Assembly: GCA_949294735.1 (NCBI GenBank) | Contig: CASFII010000002.1 | Span: 1-64,000, forward strand | Reading direction: 5' to 3' | DNA: 64,000 nucleotides | DNA from: an uncultured Coriobacteriaceae bacterium | Lineage (GTDB): Bacteria; Actinomycetota; Coriobacteriia; Coriobacteriales; Eggerthellaceae | Shown: piece by piece, positions 53,052 through 61,573 of the stretch | Layout: every line of letters begins with the position of its first letter | Numbering within the stretch: position 1 is the first letter of the stretch | Notes under the pieces: generated by a model | Seen by the model: the letters and a program-made list of their open reading frames with translations, nothing else | What the model was told of the DNA's origin: nothing | Database searches by the model: none | Made by a program: the position numbers and the translations under genes

Positions 53052-55949
53052 TTATAGAATGCGTGCTAAGAATTCGCCCGTATAGCTTCCTGGGGTCTTC
53101 GCTACCTCTTCAGGGGTACCCGTAGCAATAATGCGTCCACCGCGTTCGCCACCTTCAGGCCCCAAATCGATAATATGGTCTGCGCACTTGATAACATCAA
53201 GATTGTGTTCGATTACCAAAACTGTATTACCCGCATCCACTAAGCGCTGCAGCACTATAAGAAGCTGGCGAACGTCCTCAAAGTGCAAACCTGTAGTAGG
53301 TTCGTCCAAAATGTAGAACGTTTTACCTGTCTGACGTTTTTGCAGTTCACTTGCAAGTTTTACACGCTGGGCTTCACCGCCAGAAAGCGTGGTAGCAGGC
53401 TGTCCCAAGCGGATATATCCTAAACCAACATCATAAAGCGTTTGAAGCTTACGCTTAATGCCCGGGATGTTTTCAAAAAAGCCAAGCGCATCTGCAACAG
53501 TCATATCTAAGACATCCGCAATGTTTTTGCCGCGATATGTAACCTGCAAGGTTTCGCGGTTGTAGCGTTTTCCGTTACATACTTCGCACGGTACATACAC
53601 GTCAGGCAAAAAGTGCATTTCAATCTTAATTTGACCGTCGCCCTTGCAGGCTTCGCATCGTCCACCACTTACATTAAAGCTAAAGCGGCCAGGAGCATAA
53701 CCTCGAGCTTTCGCTTCTTGCGTACTTGCAAAAAGTGCTCGAATGTCGTCCCATAGTCCAATATAGGTTGCTGGGTTTGAACGCGGCGTGCGCCCAATGG
53801 GGCTCTGATCAATATTAATGACCTTATCGAGCTTGTCTAAGCCCGTAATCTTGTTATAAGCACCCGTACGCCTATGGGAACGATTGAGACGATTTGCCAG
53901 TGCAGGGGCTAAGGTATCGGTTACTAACGAAGATTTACCAGAGCCACTTACACCAGTAACAACACTGAGCGTACCTAGTGGCACTTCCAGCGTTACATTG
54001 CGTAAGTTGTTTTCCGTTGCCCCCATGAGTTTGATAGACCCGCGTTCAGGGTGACGACGAACAGGCGGAACTTCAATTTTACGACGACCGCTTAAATAGT
54101 CTGCCGTCAAAGAACCTTGCGCTTTCATGATTTCTTTAGGGGAACCCAGGGCAACTATTTCACCGCCGTTTTCGCCAGCACCCGGACCCATATCGACCAC
54201 AAAATCAGCTGCCCTAATGGTGTCTTCGTCGTGTTCGACCACAATTACCGTATTGCCCAAGTCTCGAAGATGCTCAAGGGTGGCAATCAAACGCTCGTTG
54301 TCTCGCTGGTGCAAACCAATAGAAGGTTCGTCCAGAATATAGAGCACACCCATAAGGCCCGCACCAATTTGAGTTGCCAAGCGAATACGCTGTGCTTCGC
54401 CACCTGAAAGCGTCGCGGTTGCACGTTCAAGCGTAAGGTAGTCAAGACCAACGTCAACCAAAAACTTCAGCCGCGCCTTGATTTCTTTCACGATAGGCTC
54501 GGCAATCTGCGCTTCCTGCCCTGCAAACTGCAATCCTTCAAAAAAGGCATATGAGTCCGCAGCCGATAATTCGCACACATCGTGGATTGATTTATCGCCA
54601 ACCGTAACAGCCAAAATCTCAGGCTTGAGACGCTTACCGCCACAGGTCTGACAAGGAACAGTTGCGAAGTACTGCGCGAGTTTTTCGCGCTGAGTGTCGC
54701 TTTGCGCCTCCTGATAGCGATGCATCACCGCAGCCAGGATGCCTTCCCATTCGATATACCAATAGGTTTCTCTTTTATCTACTGTTACGTAGTCAACGCG
54801 AACCTTTTCGCTGCCCAGACCATAGAGAAGCGCTTTTCGTGCTTTGAGGGGCATATCCTCCCAAGGAGTGTGCTCGTCGGTTCCCATGTGGCGCGCGACC
54901 GCCCGAAGCACTTGCGGATAATAGTTGCCCGTGCGAAACGGTGCAACAGCGCCTTCGGCAAGCGAAAGTGAAGGGTCGGGAATAACCAGCGATGCGTCAA
55001 CTTCATCTCTACTACCAATGCCCAAACAATCAGGACAAGCGCCATAAGGTGCATTAAAAGAAAAGTCGCGAGGTTGAAGCTCATCCATCGAATGACCGTG
55101 CTCAGGACACGCCAATGCAAGCGAAAAGATGTGTTCACCCTCAGCTAAACCGCCTGTAGCGCCCGACGATGCACGAGCTTCACCCAATGGCTTTCCGTCT
55201 TCTCCGAGCACCTGAACCAGAACACGACCATCAGCAAGCTTCGTGGCAAGCTCCACCGCTTCAGCTATTCTGCTAGTAGCGCTTTCTTTAAGTTGCACGC
55301 GATCGATAACCACGTCAATAAAGTGTTTGATTTTTTTGTTGAGGGTCAGCGGTTCACCATCAAGCTTTACGATTTCGCCATCAATGCGCACACGAGAAAA
55401 ACCTTCTTTTGTAAGGTCGGCAAATAGTTTCGTGAACTCACCCTTACGACCCGCCACCACAGGAGCCATAATAATAGCTCGAGTTGCTTTGTCTGAAGAA
55501 GTTCCTCCTTCGGAGCCCAATGCCAAAATGGCATCCGTCACTTGGTCAGTCGTTTGTTTTTTGATGGGTCGTCCGCATTCGGGACAATGAGGAATGCCCA
55601 CGCGGGCAAACAGCAAACGCAGATAGTCATAAATTTCGGTGGTAGTACCTACCGTAGAACGAGGATTTCTGCTGGTAGTTTTCTGATCAATCGAAACCGC
55701 TGGCGAAAGCCCATCGATACTATCCAAGTCAGGCTTATTCATCTGACCCAAAAACATGCGAGCATAACTGGAAAGGCTTTCGACATAGCGGCGCTGTCCT
55801 TCAGCATACATCGTGTCAAAAGCCAGCGAGCTTTTCCCGCTTCCAGAAAGCCCTGTTATAACTACGAGCTTGTCACGTGGGATAGTTACATCAATATTCT
55901 TTAAGTTGTGTTCACGAGCGCCTTTAATCACAATGGCACTTTGACCCAT
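53052..55949 (-). CDS. uvrA: Excinuclease ABC subunit A
   Basis: UvrA is the damage-sensing ATPase of nucleotide excision repair. It has two ABC modules ([16 protein letters not shown] and [16 protein letters not shown], each with a later LSGGEAQR signature), zinc-site cysteines [24 protein letters not shown] and CEVCNGKRY, and the FDR-less UvrB-interaction region. ATG 55949 is preceded by GAGGTG; a GTG inside that site is less likely. It has 965 residues. A LexA-like box is found 130 bases upstream. Confidence 0.97.
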   Translation of the reverse strand: MGQSAIVIKGAREHNLKNIDVTIPRDKLVVITGLSGSGKSSLAFDTMYAEGQRRYVESLSSYARMFLGQMNKPDLDSIDGLSPAVSIDQKTTSRNPRSTVGTTTEIYDYLRLLFARVGIPHCPECGRPIKKQTTDQVTDAILALGSEGGTSSDKATRAIIMAPVVAGRKGEFTKLFADLTKEGFSRVRIDGEIVKLDGEPLTLNKKIKHFIDVVIDRVQLKESATSRIAEAVELATKLADGRVLVQVLGEDGKPLGEARASSGATGGLAEGEHIFSLALACPEHGHSMDELQPRDFSFNAPYGACPDCLGIGSRDEVDASLVIPDPSLSLAEGAVAPFRTGNYYPQVLRAVARHMGTDEHTPWEDMPLKARKALLYGLGSEKVRVDYVTVDKRETYWYIEWEGILAAVMHRYQEAQSDTQREKLAQYFATVPCQTCGGKRLKPEILAVTVGDKSIHDVCELSAADSYAFFEGLQFAGQEAQIAEPIVKEIKARLKFLVDVGLDYLTLERATATLSGGEAQRIRLATQIGAGLMGVLYILDEPSIGLHQRDNERLIATLEHLRDLGNTVIVVEHDEDTIRAADFVVDMGPGAGENGGEIVALGSPKEIMKAQGSLTADYLSGRRKIEVPPVRRHPERGSIKLMGATENNLRNVTLEVPLGTLSVVTGVSGSGKSSLVTDTLAPALANRLNRSHRRTGAYNKITGLDKLDKVINIDQSPIGRTPRSNPATYIGLWDDIRALFASTQEAKARGYAPGRFSFNVSGGRCEACKGDGQIKIEMHFLPDVYVPCEVCNGKRYNRETLQVTYRGKNIADVLDMTVADALGFFENIPGIKRKLQTLYDVGLGYIRLGQPATTLSGGEAQRVKLASELQKRQTGKTFYILDEPTTGLHFEDVRQLLIVLQRLVDAGNTVLVIEHNLDVIKCADHIIDLGPEGGERGGRIIATGTPEEVAKTPGSYTGEFLARIL

Positions 55950-56076
55950 GCTGCTCACCTCGTTTTTGAAAGATATTGCTTACCTGAGTGTATGTTTCAG
56001 GAGCAAAATCTCCCTAGCTTCTAAAAGTGTTTTTGTCCAACTGATTATTTTAGCGCAGCAACAGGAAACCTTTTAA

Positions 56077-56090
56077 CAAACATTTGTTCG
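56077..56090. promoter_or_regulatory. Candidate LexA/SOS box upstream of uvrA
   Basis: CAAACATTTGTTCG matches the Gram-positive SOS consensus CGAAC-RNRY-GTTCG at all but two positions. On the minus strand TTAAAA and TAAAAT, 18 bases apart, follow it as a possible uvrA promoter. It lies in the 273-base region 55950-56222 between uvrA and the divergent YgbA-like gene, and nothing else is seen there. Confidence 0.5.
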
Positions 56091-56222
56091 TCTATTAAAT
56101 GTACACAAGATTATGCAGAACTCAACCATTTGCCAACAAAACAGATGCATGTTCGTCGCTGAAAACAATAGTGCGATAAAGTGCCCTAGAAACAAAAACC
56201 ATTACACAAAGGAAGCTATGCT

Positions 56223-56579
56223 ATGGCAGACCCTGTTAACGACTCACTAAAAACAGCAAAACGCCGCGAACGAGAAAAGCGAACCATTTCACAAATGATT
56301 GCTATTTATTGTAAGGCGCACCATTCAATAGATTCGCGAACAGAAACAGCGTATTGCGGAGAAAAACTCTGTCCAGAGTGTTTTGAAATTGATGAGTATT
56401 CCATCATCCGAACGCAGAATTGCCGCAATATGGAAACTAAAACATCCTGCGATGAATGTGAAAATCATTGCTACCAACCCGAAATGCGCGAAAAAATTCG
56501 TACGGTTATGCGCTATGCAGGTCCACGCATGATGGGTAAACATCCTATAGCAGCCGTTCGCCATCTACTGGGAAAATAA
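56223..56579 (+). CDS. YgbA-type (nitrous oxide-stimulated promoter) family protein
   Basis: A 118-residue Cys-rich protein. The family pattern is visible as MIAIYCKAHHS, YCGEKLCPEC, then CDECENHCY and RYAGPRMMGKHPIAAVRHLL. In enteric bacteria the ygbA gene is induced by nitrosative stress through NsrR; its biochemical role is not settled here. The clustered cysteines could bind metal or an Fe-S cluster. AAAGGAAG precedes ATG 56223. It is a single gene, divergent from uvrA. Confidence 0.8.
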   Translation: MADPVNDSLKTAKRREREKRTISQMIAIYCKAHHSIDSRTETAYCGEKLCPECFEIDEYSIIRTQNCRNMETKTSCDECENHCYQPEMREKIRTVMRYAGPRMMGKHPIAAVRHLLGK

Positions 56580-56652
56580 TATGCGGGTGAAAGCCTTTAA
56601 GTACGGCAAAGACTCAAAGGCTACGCACGGCAAAGACTCAAGGGTTAACTAA

Positions 56653-57615
56653 TTAACCACGTGGATGAGCCTGTGCATGCACTTCCTTGAGACGCGCAGG
56701 AGAAAGATGCGTGTAGATTTGCGTCGTCGAAAGGCTCGCGTGCCCGAGCATTTCCTGAACACTGCGTAAGTCTGCCCCGCCATCAAGTAAGTCCGTTGCG
56801 AAGGTATGACGAAGCGCATGAGGTGACAGAGTTTCATCAAGTCCTGCGGCACGCAACGCTTCCTTAAACATTTTGCGAATAACATCGGTAGTTACTTGAT
56901 TGCCACGCGAAGAAACAAAAAAGTAGTCGCTTTGTTTTTCCTTCAACAGATAGGGACGTGCGGATATCACATATCTTCGCATGGATGAAAGCGCCATTGC
57001 GTGCAAAGGAATAATGCGTTCTTTTGAGCCTTTACCAAACACCTTTACCTGCGCAGAAGAAAAATCAACGTCACGAAGCTTCAAATTTGAAGCTTCAGAA
57101 ACGCGAGCCCCACAAGCATACAGAAATTCAAGGAGCGCCTGGTTGCGCATGTCGCTTAGGCTCTGTTCACGAGGTTTTCCCTGAATATCCTTGGGGCCGT
57201 ATACTGAAAGCAGCTTTACCATGTCTTTCGGACGAATAACATGCGGAAGGCCCTTTGTTTGCTTAGCTCCTTGAAGCACGCTGGCAGGATCGCTTGCCGC
57301 TTGACCAGTAACATTGAGCCAACGGAAAAACCCCCGCAATGCAGAAAGCCTACGATTGATGGTTGTGCGCGAATACTGCGCTCTATCAAGCTCACCCAAA
57401 TAGCGGCGAAGCTGTTTGTGGGAAACTTCAAGAGGCTTTACATGAGCGCGCTGAGCCCAACTTAAGTAATCGGTTAAATCTATAGCATACGCACGAATGG
57501 TGTGCTCAGAGGCGTTTCGCTCCACGCGGAGCGCTTCGCAAAAGGCATCTACCTCTGCCTGGCCTGGAAGCAATACTTCTTCACGAGGTTTGAGGCTGTC
57601 ATGTACTGCAGGCAT
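56653..57615 (-). CDS. Tyrosine recombinase XerC/XerD
   Basis: A 320-residue site-specific recombinase that resolves chromosome dimers. The N-terminal SAM-like domain (ERNASEHTIRAYAIDLTDYL) precedes the catalytic domain with Arg in CGARVSEASNLKLRD, Lys in FGKGSKERIIPL, HALRHTFATDLLDGGADLR and the nucleophile Tyr in STTQIYTH. ATG 57615 overlaps the trmFO stop (TAATG) with GGGAGG upstream. Position next to trmFO matches the classical trmFO-xerC order, so it is a housekeeping Xer, not a phage integrase. Confidence 0.93.
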   Translation of the reverse strand: MPAVHDSLKPREEVLLPGQAEVDAFCEALRVERNASEHTIRAYAIDLTDYLSWAQRAHVKPLEVSHKQLRRYLGELDRAQYSRTTINRRLSALRGFFRWLNVTGQAASDPASVLQGAKQTKGLPHVIRPKDMVKLLSVYGPKDIQGKPREQSLSDMRNQALLEFLYACGARVSEASNLKLRDVDFSSAQVKVFGKGSKERIIPLHAMALSSMRRYVISARPYLLKEKQSDYFFVSSRGNQVTTDVIRKMFKEALRAAGLDETLSPHALRHTFATDLLDGGADLRSVQEMLGHASLSTTQIYTHLSPARLKEVHAQAHPRG

Positions 57616-59018
57616 TAGCAACCTCCCTCGCCCGAAGAAAGCTCAGGGGAAACAAAAGGCAGCTCCACGGATTCCTGCAACGCCCTTGCGTATTCCCTTA
57701 ATGCGCTGCTTCCGCGCTCTGCGTAAGCGGCATAACGTTCCCGTTTATTGCGAATACGCTTTTCAAAGGGAGGCAAGATGCCAAAATTCACATGCATGGG
57801 CTGATAGTCTTTGGTTTCAGGGTTGGTAGCATATGCCAAAAGAGCACCAAAGGCAGTTTCAAGCGGCAGTTCGGGCAAAACCTTCCCTTCCAAATCTGCT
57901 GCCACCGCGCAAGCTACATGCAAACCCGAACGAATTGCTTCGCAATATCCCTCAGTACCTGCAATTTGACCCGCCAAATATAAAGGCACTCCAAGATTCT
58001 TTGCCTTAGGTGTTTGAAGTTGCAAGTGGTTATCTAAAAGCTGTGGAGCGTTTACAAACGTATTGCGATGCATAACGCCATACCGTGCAAATTCCGCCTC
58101 TTCCAAACCGGGAATCATGCGAAAAACGCGTTGCTGTTCTCCAAACGTAAGATTTGTCTGAAAACCAACGAGGTTAAAGGCCGTTCCTTCTGCGTTTTCC
58201 GCTCGCAATTGCAGGGCTGCCCACGGACGCTTACCCGTACGTGGATCCGTTAGTCCTACCGGCTTAAGCGCGCCAAAACGGGGCGCATCATGACCTTTGC
58301 GCGCAATTTCTTCAATGGGTTGGCACGCCTGAAAAAGCTCACGCGTTTCGAAGCTGCGCTGCATAACGCGTTTTGCAGCTACCAGCTCTTCTATAAACGC
58401 ATCATATTCTTCTTTCGTAAACGGGGCATTTAAATAGTCACCCGCGCCTTCAGCACCATCTTCATAGCGACTTTGGCGGAAAAGCTTATTCATGTCTAAG
58501 CTATCAGCCATAACAATCGGAGCCGCTGCATCAAAAAAGGCAAGATGTTCGGAGCCGGTAAGGCGTACTAGTTCCTCTGCCAAAGCGTCAGAGGTAAGAG
58601 CACCTGTAGCTAAAACAAGCGCATCAGTACCCTCTGCTACCTGGGAAAACGAACGAACTTCATGGTGAATAAACTCAATACGAGGATGAGCCTCTAAGGC
58701 TTGCGTTACCTCTTCAGCAAAGGCGTCACGGTCAACCGCCAATGCGCCACCAGCCGCAACCGCATGGTGAAGTGCCGCAGCATACACCTGAGAACCAAGC
58801 ACCTGCAATTCAGATTTCAACATACCCGCAGCACTATCAGGTTTAGTGCTTTTCAGTGAATTCGAACAAACCAGTTCAGCGGCGAATGGGGTTTTATGAA
58901 CAGGGGTGTTTACTTCAGGTCTCATTTCGTAAAGACGAACAAGAAAACCTCGTTCGGCAAGTTGTAAAGCCGCTTCACTTCCCGCTAAACCTGCTCCTAT
59001 GATTGCAATTGTTTTCAT
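57615..59018 (-). CDS. trmFO: Folate-dependent tRNA m5U54 methyltransferase TrmFO
   Basis: TrmFO uses methylene-tetrahydrofolate and FADH2 to make the T-loop m5U54. The FAD motif IIGAGLAGSEAALQLAERG opens the protein, then YEMRPEVNTPVHKTPFAAELVCSNSLKS, NVFVNAPQ-like NTFVNAPQLLD, and AGQIAGTEGYCEAIRSGL. It has 467 residues against the usual 435-450. I choose ATG 59018, seven bases after GAGAG; another ATG six bases earlier is too close to the site. It forms an operon with xer. Confidence 0.95.
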   Translation of the reverse strand: MKTIAIIGAGLAGSEAALQLAERGFLVRLYEMRPEVNTPVHKTPFAAELVCSNSLKSTKPDSAAGMLKSELQVLGSQVYAAALHHAVAAGGALAVDRDAFAEEVTQALEAHPRIEFIHHEVRSFSQVAEGTDALVLATGALTSDALAEELVRLTGSEHLAFFDAAAPIVMADSLDMNKLFRQSRYEDGAEGAGDYLNAPFTKEEYDAFIEELVAAKRVMQRSFETRELFQACQPIEEIARKGHDAPRFGALKPVGLTDPRTGKRPWAALQLRAENAEGTAFNLVGFQTNLTFGEQQRVFRMIPGLEEAEFARYGVMHRNTFVNAPQLLDNHLQLQTPKAKNLGVPLYLAGQIAGTEGYCEAIRSGLHVACAVAADLEGKVLPELPLETAFGALLAYATNPETKDYQPMHVNFGILPPFEKRIRNKRERYAAYAERGSSALREYARALQESVELPFVSPELSSGEGGC

Positions 59019-59074
59019 ATGCATACTCTCTGGTTTATTCCTACCCCACTGAGGGGATTTTTGTCCAATCTAGC

Positions 59075-59407
59075 TTATCCAATAGGGATAAAGGCAAGGA
59101 GCGCATATACCGCAACTCCCACAACTGCGCTCCACAACAAAGACTTCGTCTTAAATGCAACAAGTACAACAACCGCTGAAGCCAAAAGCGGAATACAACC
59201 TTCCCAGACACCCGCCGCAAACATATCGGGCGAAAGCAAATCATTAGCCACTAACGCCGCAAAAGCAGCAGGTGGAATGAAGTTGAGTGCTTGCTCAACG
59301 CGTTCGGGAAGTTCCTTGCCTTTAAGAAGAAACAGGGGCAGAACACGACACGCAAGCATCGTAAGACCACATGTCAGAAGCACAATGAAAAACTCGGTCC
59401 AGCTCAT
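59075..59407 (-). CDS. azlD: Branched-chain amino acid exporter small subunit AzlD
   Basis: A 110-residue protein with four hydrophobic segments, partner of AzlC in export of branched-chain amino acids and analogues. The N-terminal TCGLTMLACRVLPLFLL and VEQALNFIPPAAFAALVANDLL are typical of AzlD. Its ATG overlaps the azlC stop by four bases. Confidence 0.92.
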   Translation of the reverse strand: MSWTEFFIVLLTCGLTMLACRVLPLFLLKGKELPERVEQALNFIPPAAFAALVANDLLSPDMFAAGVWEGCIPLLASAVVVLVAFKTKSLLWSAVVGVAVYALLAFIPIG

Positions 59408-60129
59408 GCCTCATCACTAGACCTATTCGTAGACGCGCTTTCCTTTTTTGGGGTAAAGAAGCGCGAGAAAACCAACGCTCCTGCTACGCCCAGTAAAGCA
59501 CCAAGTAAAATGGCCGCACCGCCAAGCCTCAATGCCTTTGCCAAAAACACACCCGCCATTGAAAGCACTACCGCCACTGCATTAGCAGGAGTAATCTTTT
59601 GCATGCAGAGCAAACAAATAAAGATAGAGGTCATAGCGAACGACGCAATGGCCAGCGGTACACCAATAGCGTTACCCACCAGCACTCCAACAACGTTCGA
59701 AAGCGCCCACGAGCTCTGGGAAAACAGGTTGACCAAGGTAGCACGCTTAACCGTCCAATTTCCGCTTTCAAAGCAGGTCGTGTTTACACCATAACTTTCG
59801 TCAGTTACCGTGGCGGCAAATAAAAACGCTAGCCGTTTGCGTACACCTTTGCATTGCGGGGCAAACGAAGCGGAATACAGCATCTGACGCGTGTTTACCA
59901 AGGAAACACTCGCAATAATACTAAGCAGTGGTGAGCCGGCCAGATACATGTTCGGAATCATGAACTGACCTGCACCTGAATAAAACAACATTGAAAGCAA
60001 GAAGACTTGAAAGGCATTCAGCCCAATAGAAGCACACAGGATGCCGCACGGAATGCCAATGGCTATATAGCCAAGCATGATGGGAAGTGCAGCAGAAAAG
60101 GCTTTTTGTATGTCGTTCTTAGAAATCAC
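59404..60129 (-). CDS. azlC: Branched-chain amino acid exporter large subunit AzlC
   Basis: A 241-residue inner-membrane protein with the AzlC landmarks LPIMLGYIAIGIPCGIL, FYSGAGQFMIPNMYLAG, NTRQMLYSASFAP and TDESYGV. With AzlD it exports leucine, isoleucine or valine. Start is GTG 60129. A perfect TATAAT lies at 60138-60143 on the minus strand, eight bases before the GTG, so the mRNA may be leaderless. The C-terminus ends in a Ser-rich hydrophilic tail. Confidence 0.93.
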   Translation of the reverse strand: MISKNDIQKAFSAALPIMLGYIAIGIPCGILCASIGLNAFQVFLLSMLFYSGAGQFMIPNMYLAGSPLLSIIASVSLVNTRQMLYSASFAPQCKGVRKRLAFLFAATVTDESYGVNTTCFESGNWTVKRATLVNLFSQSSWALSNVVGVLVGNAIGVPLAIASFAMTSIFICLLCMQKITPANAVAVVLSMAGVFLAKALRLGGAAILLGALLGVAGALVFSRFFTPKKESASTNRSSDEA

Positions 60130-60180
60130 AAGGCGGAATTATATCGCAAAAATTATCACTCTTTCGCAATTATTATCGCC
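60130..60180 (-). promoter_or_regulatory. azlC promoter with repeated GCGA-AT-rich units
   Basis: TATAAT (60138-60143, minus strand) is followed after eight bases by the GTG start. Upstream on the minus strand are GCGATAATAATT, GCGAAAGAGTGATAATTTTT and GCGATATAATT, spaced one to two helical turns apart. These are possible sites for an Lrp-type or other regulator. Confidence 0.45.
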
Positions 60181-60214
60181 AAATTAATACGAAGAAATTC
60201 CTTTTTATCGTTCA

Positions 60215-61252
60215 TTAAAAATGCAGCGAGTGCGGCACAAAGATGCGCTGGAATTGGCTTTTTGCATAACGGTCGGTCATACCCGCAATATAATCGGTAA
60301 CTGCACGGAGTGTATCCCCTTCAGAAATTAATTGATACTCTTCGGGAATCTCTTCGCTGTGCTCTACGTAATAGGTAAAAAGACTTTCCAGAAGGCGTGT
60401 TGCCTTGTGTACCTCAGCCATTACCATGTCTGCCCTATACACATAATCGAACAAAAATGCGCGTAGCTCCATCATGGCGTTCCAAATGGGTTCACTCATA
60501 CGAATGTCCCCTGCAGCAGCAGAAGTTTCGACCATATCCATGACAAGTGTTTCGATGCGCGAAGAATGATCTGGACCAAGAAGTGTGTGAGTGCTGTCAG
60601 GCAAATCCGATTCGTGCAAGATACCTGCGCGAATTGCGTCGTCAATATCGTGATTTACATAAGCAATGCGGTCAGCCACCGCAACAATACGCCCTTCAAG
60701 CGTTTCAGCACGACGATTCCCCGTATGGCAGAGAATGCCATCTCGCACCTCGGCGGTTAAGTTGAGACCCTTGCCCCCGTTTTCGATTCGTTCAACCACG
60801 CGAAGGCTTTGTTCGTTGTGATGATACAAAAGCCCTGCTTGTTCTTGGTCCATCCCACGATAGCGAGCCAAGCATGCCGAAAGCGCTGCTTCGCCAGTAT
60901 GACCAAAGGGAGTGTGTCCCAAGTCGTGGCCAAGGGCAATGGCTTCAGTAAGATCCTCGTTGAGGCTCAGTGCACGAGCAATAGTACGGGCAATTTGCGC
61001 TACCTCAAGTGTATGAGTAAGTCGTGTACGAAAATGGTCGCCTTCTGCCGCCAGAAAGACCTGAGTTTTGTGAGACAGGCGACGAAAAGACTTTGTATGG
61101 AGAATTTTGTCGCGGTCGCGCTGATAGTCGTTGCGCAGTAAATCTTCAGCAGCAGAGCGTGAACGCCCTTCGCTTTCGTCTGAAAAGGCTGCATCGGTTG
61201 ACAAAAATTGATGTTCACGGAGCTCTTGTTCTTCACGTCGAATGATTCGCAT
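60215..61252 (-). CDS. dgt: Deoxyguanosinetriphosphate triphosphohydrolase-like HD protein
   Basis: A 345-residue dNTP triphosphohydrolase of the HD superfamily. Metal ligands are His in RLTHTLEVAQIARTIAR, HD in IALGHDLGHTPFGHTGE and a late Asp in VAVADRIAYVNHDIDDAI. SFRRLSHKTQVF is the usual entry motif. ATG 61252 follows AAAAGGATG; an in-frame upstream start at 61360 has no site. In this subgroup dgt is often next to dnaG; here it follows ppdK instead. Confidence 0.92.
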   Translation of the reverse strand: MRIIRREEQELREHQFLSTDAAFSDESEGRSRSAAEDLLRNDYQRDRDKILHTKSFRRLSHKTQVFLAAEGDHFRTRLTHTLEVAQIARTIARALSLNEDLTEAIALGHDLGHTPFGHTGEAALSACLARYRGMDQEQAGLLYHHNEQSLRVVERIENGGKGLNLTAEVRDGILCHTGNRRAETLEGRIVAVADRIAYVNHDIDDAIRAGILHESDLPDSTHTLLGPDHSSRIETLVMDMVETSAAAGDIRMSEPIWNAMMELRAFLFDYVYRADMVMAEVHKATRLLESLFTYYVEHSEEIPEEYQLISEGDTLRAVTDYIAGMTDRYAKSQFQRIFVPHSLHF

Positions 61253-61330
61253 GGCGCATCCTTTTCTTGTAGGCAGTACCACTCTATTCCGAATGCATTG
61301 TAACAAACAACCACAGGTATATGTCTTTTT

Positions 61331-61515
61331 GCGAGTGTAGGCAGCTGGGTTGAAGGGCACTCTGAGCTAGAAACTTAATAAATTATTTAGTTAAGCGAAG
61401 CAGCAAAGCGCATAGGTGAGCGTAAGCGAACGGTAGCTTTGCGGGTGTCCGGAAATCCAGCTGCCTACACTCGCAATAATGCAAGAACTCAAAGAAAGCG
61501 TCCCCTTTGGGTTTT
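61331..61515 (+). repeat. Structured intergenic element, copy 2
   Basis: Outer arms GCGAGTGTAGGCAGCTGG (61331-61348) and CCAGCTGCCTACACTCGC (61457-61474) are perfectly complementary over 18 bases but unrelated to the arms of copy 1. The interior shares CTGAGCT, AAGCGAAGCAG, CGCATAG, TGAG and CGAACGGTAG with copy 1, and has an inner stem GCAAAGC/GCTTTGC. Exactly 24 bases after the right arm comes CGTCCCCTTTGGGTTTT (61499-61515); CTTTGGGTT there pairs with AACTCAAAG (61486-61494). It fills most of the 321-base gap 61253-61573. Confidence 0.75.
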
Positions 61516-61516
61516 C

Positions 61517-61547
61517 GGTAAAAAGCGCCTCCCGAAGGAGGCGCTTT
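61517..61547 (-). terminator. Rho-independent terminator of ppdK
   Basis: AAAGCGCCTCC (61522-61532) and GGAGGCGCTTT (61537-61547) form a perfect 11-bp stem with a four-base loop. On the minus strand it is followed by further T residues. It lies 26 bases past the ppdK stop. Confidence 0.9.
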
Positions 61548-61573
61548 GAAGCAATACGTTCTTTCGCTTTGCT

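Noticed and set aside
56653..57615. Phage-type integrase marking a mobile element
   Set aside because: It sits in the trmFO-xer arrangement, is housekeeping Xer in length and motifs, and has no att repeats or phage genes nearby.
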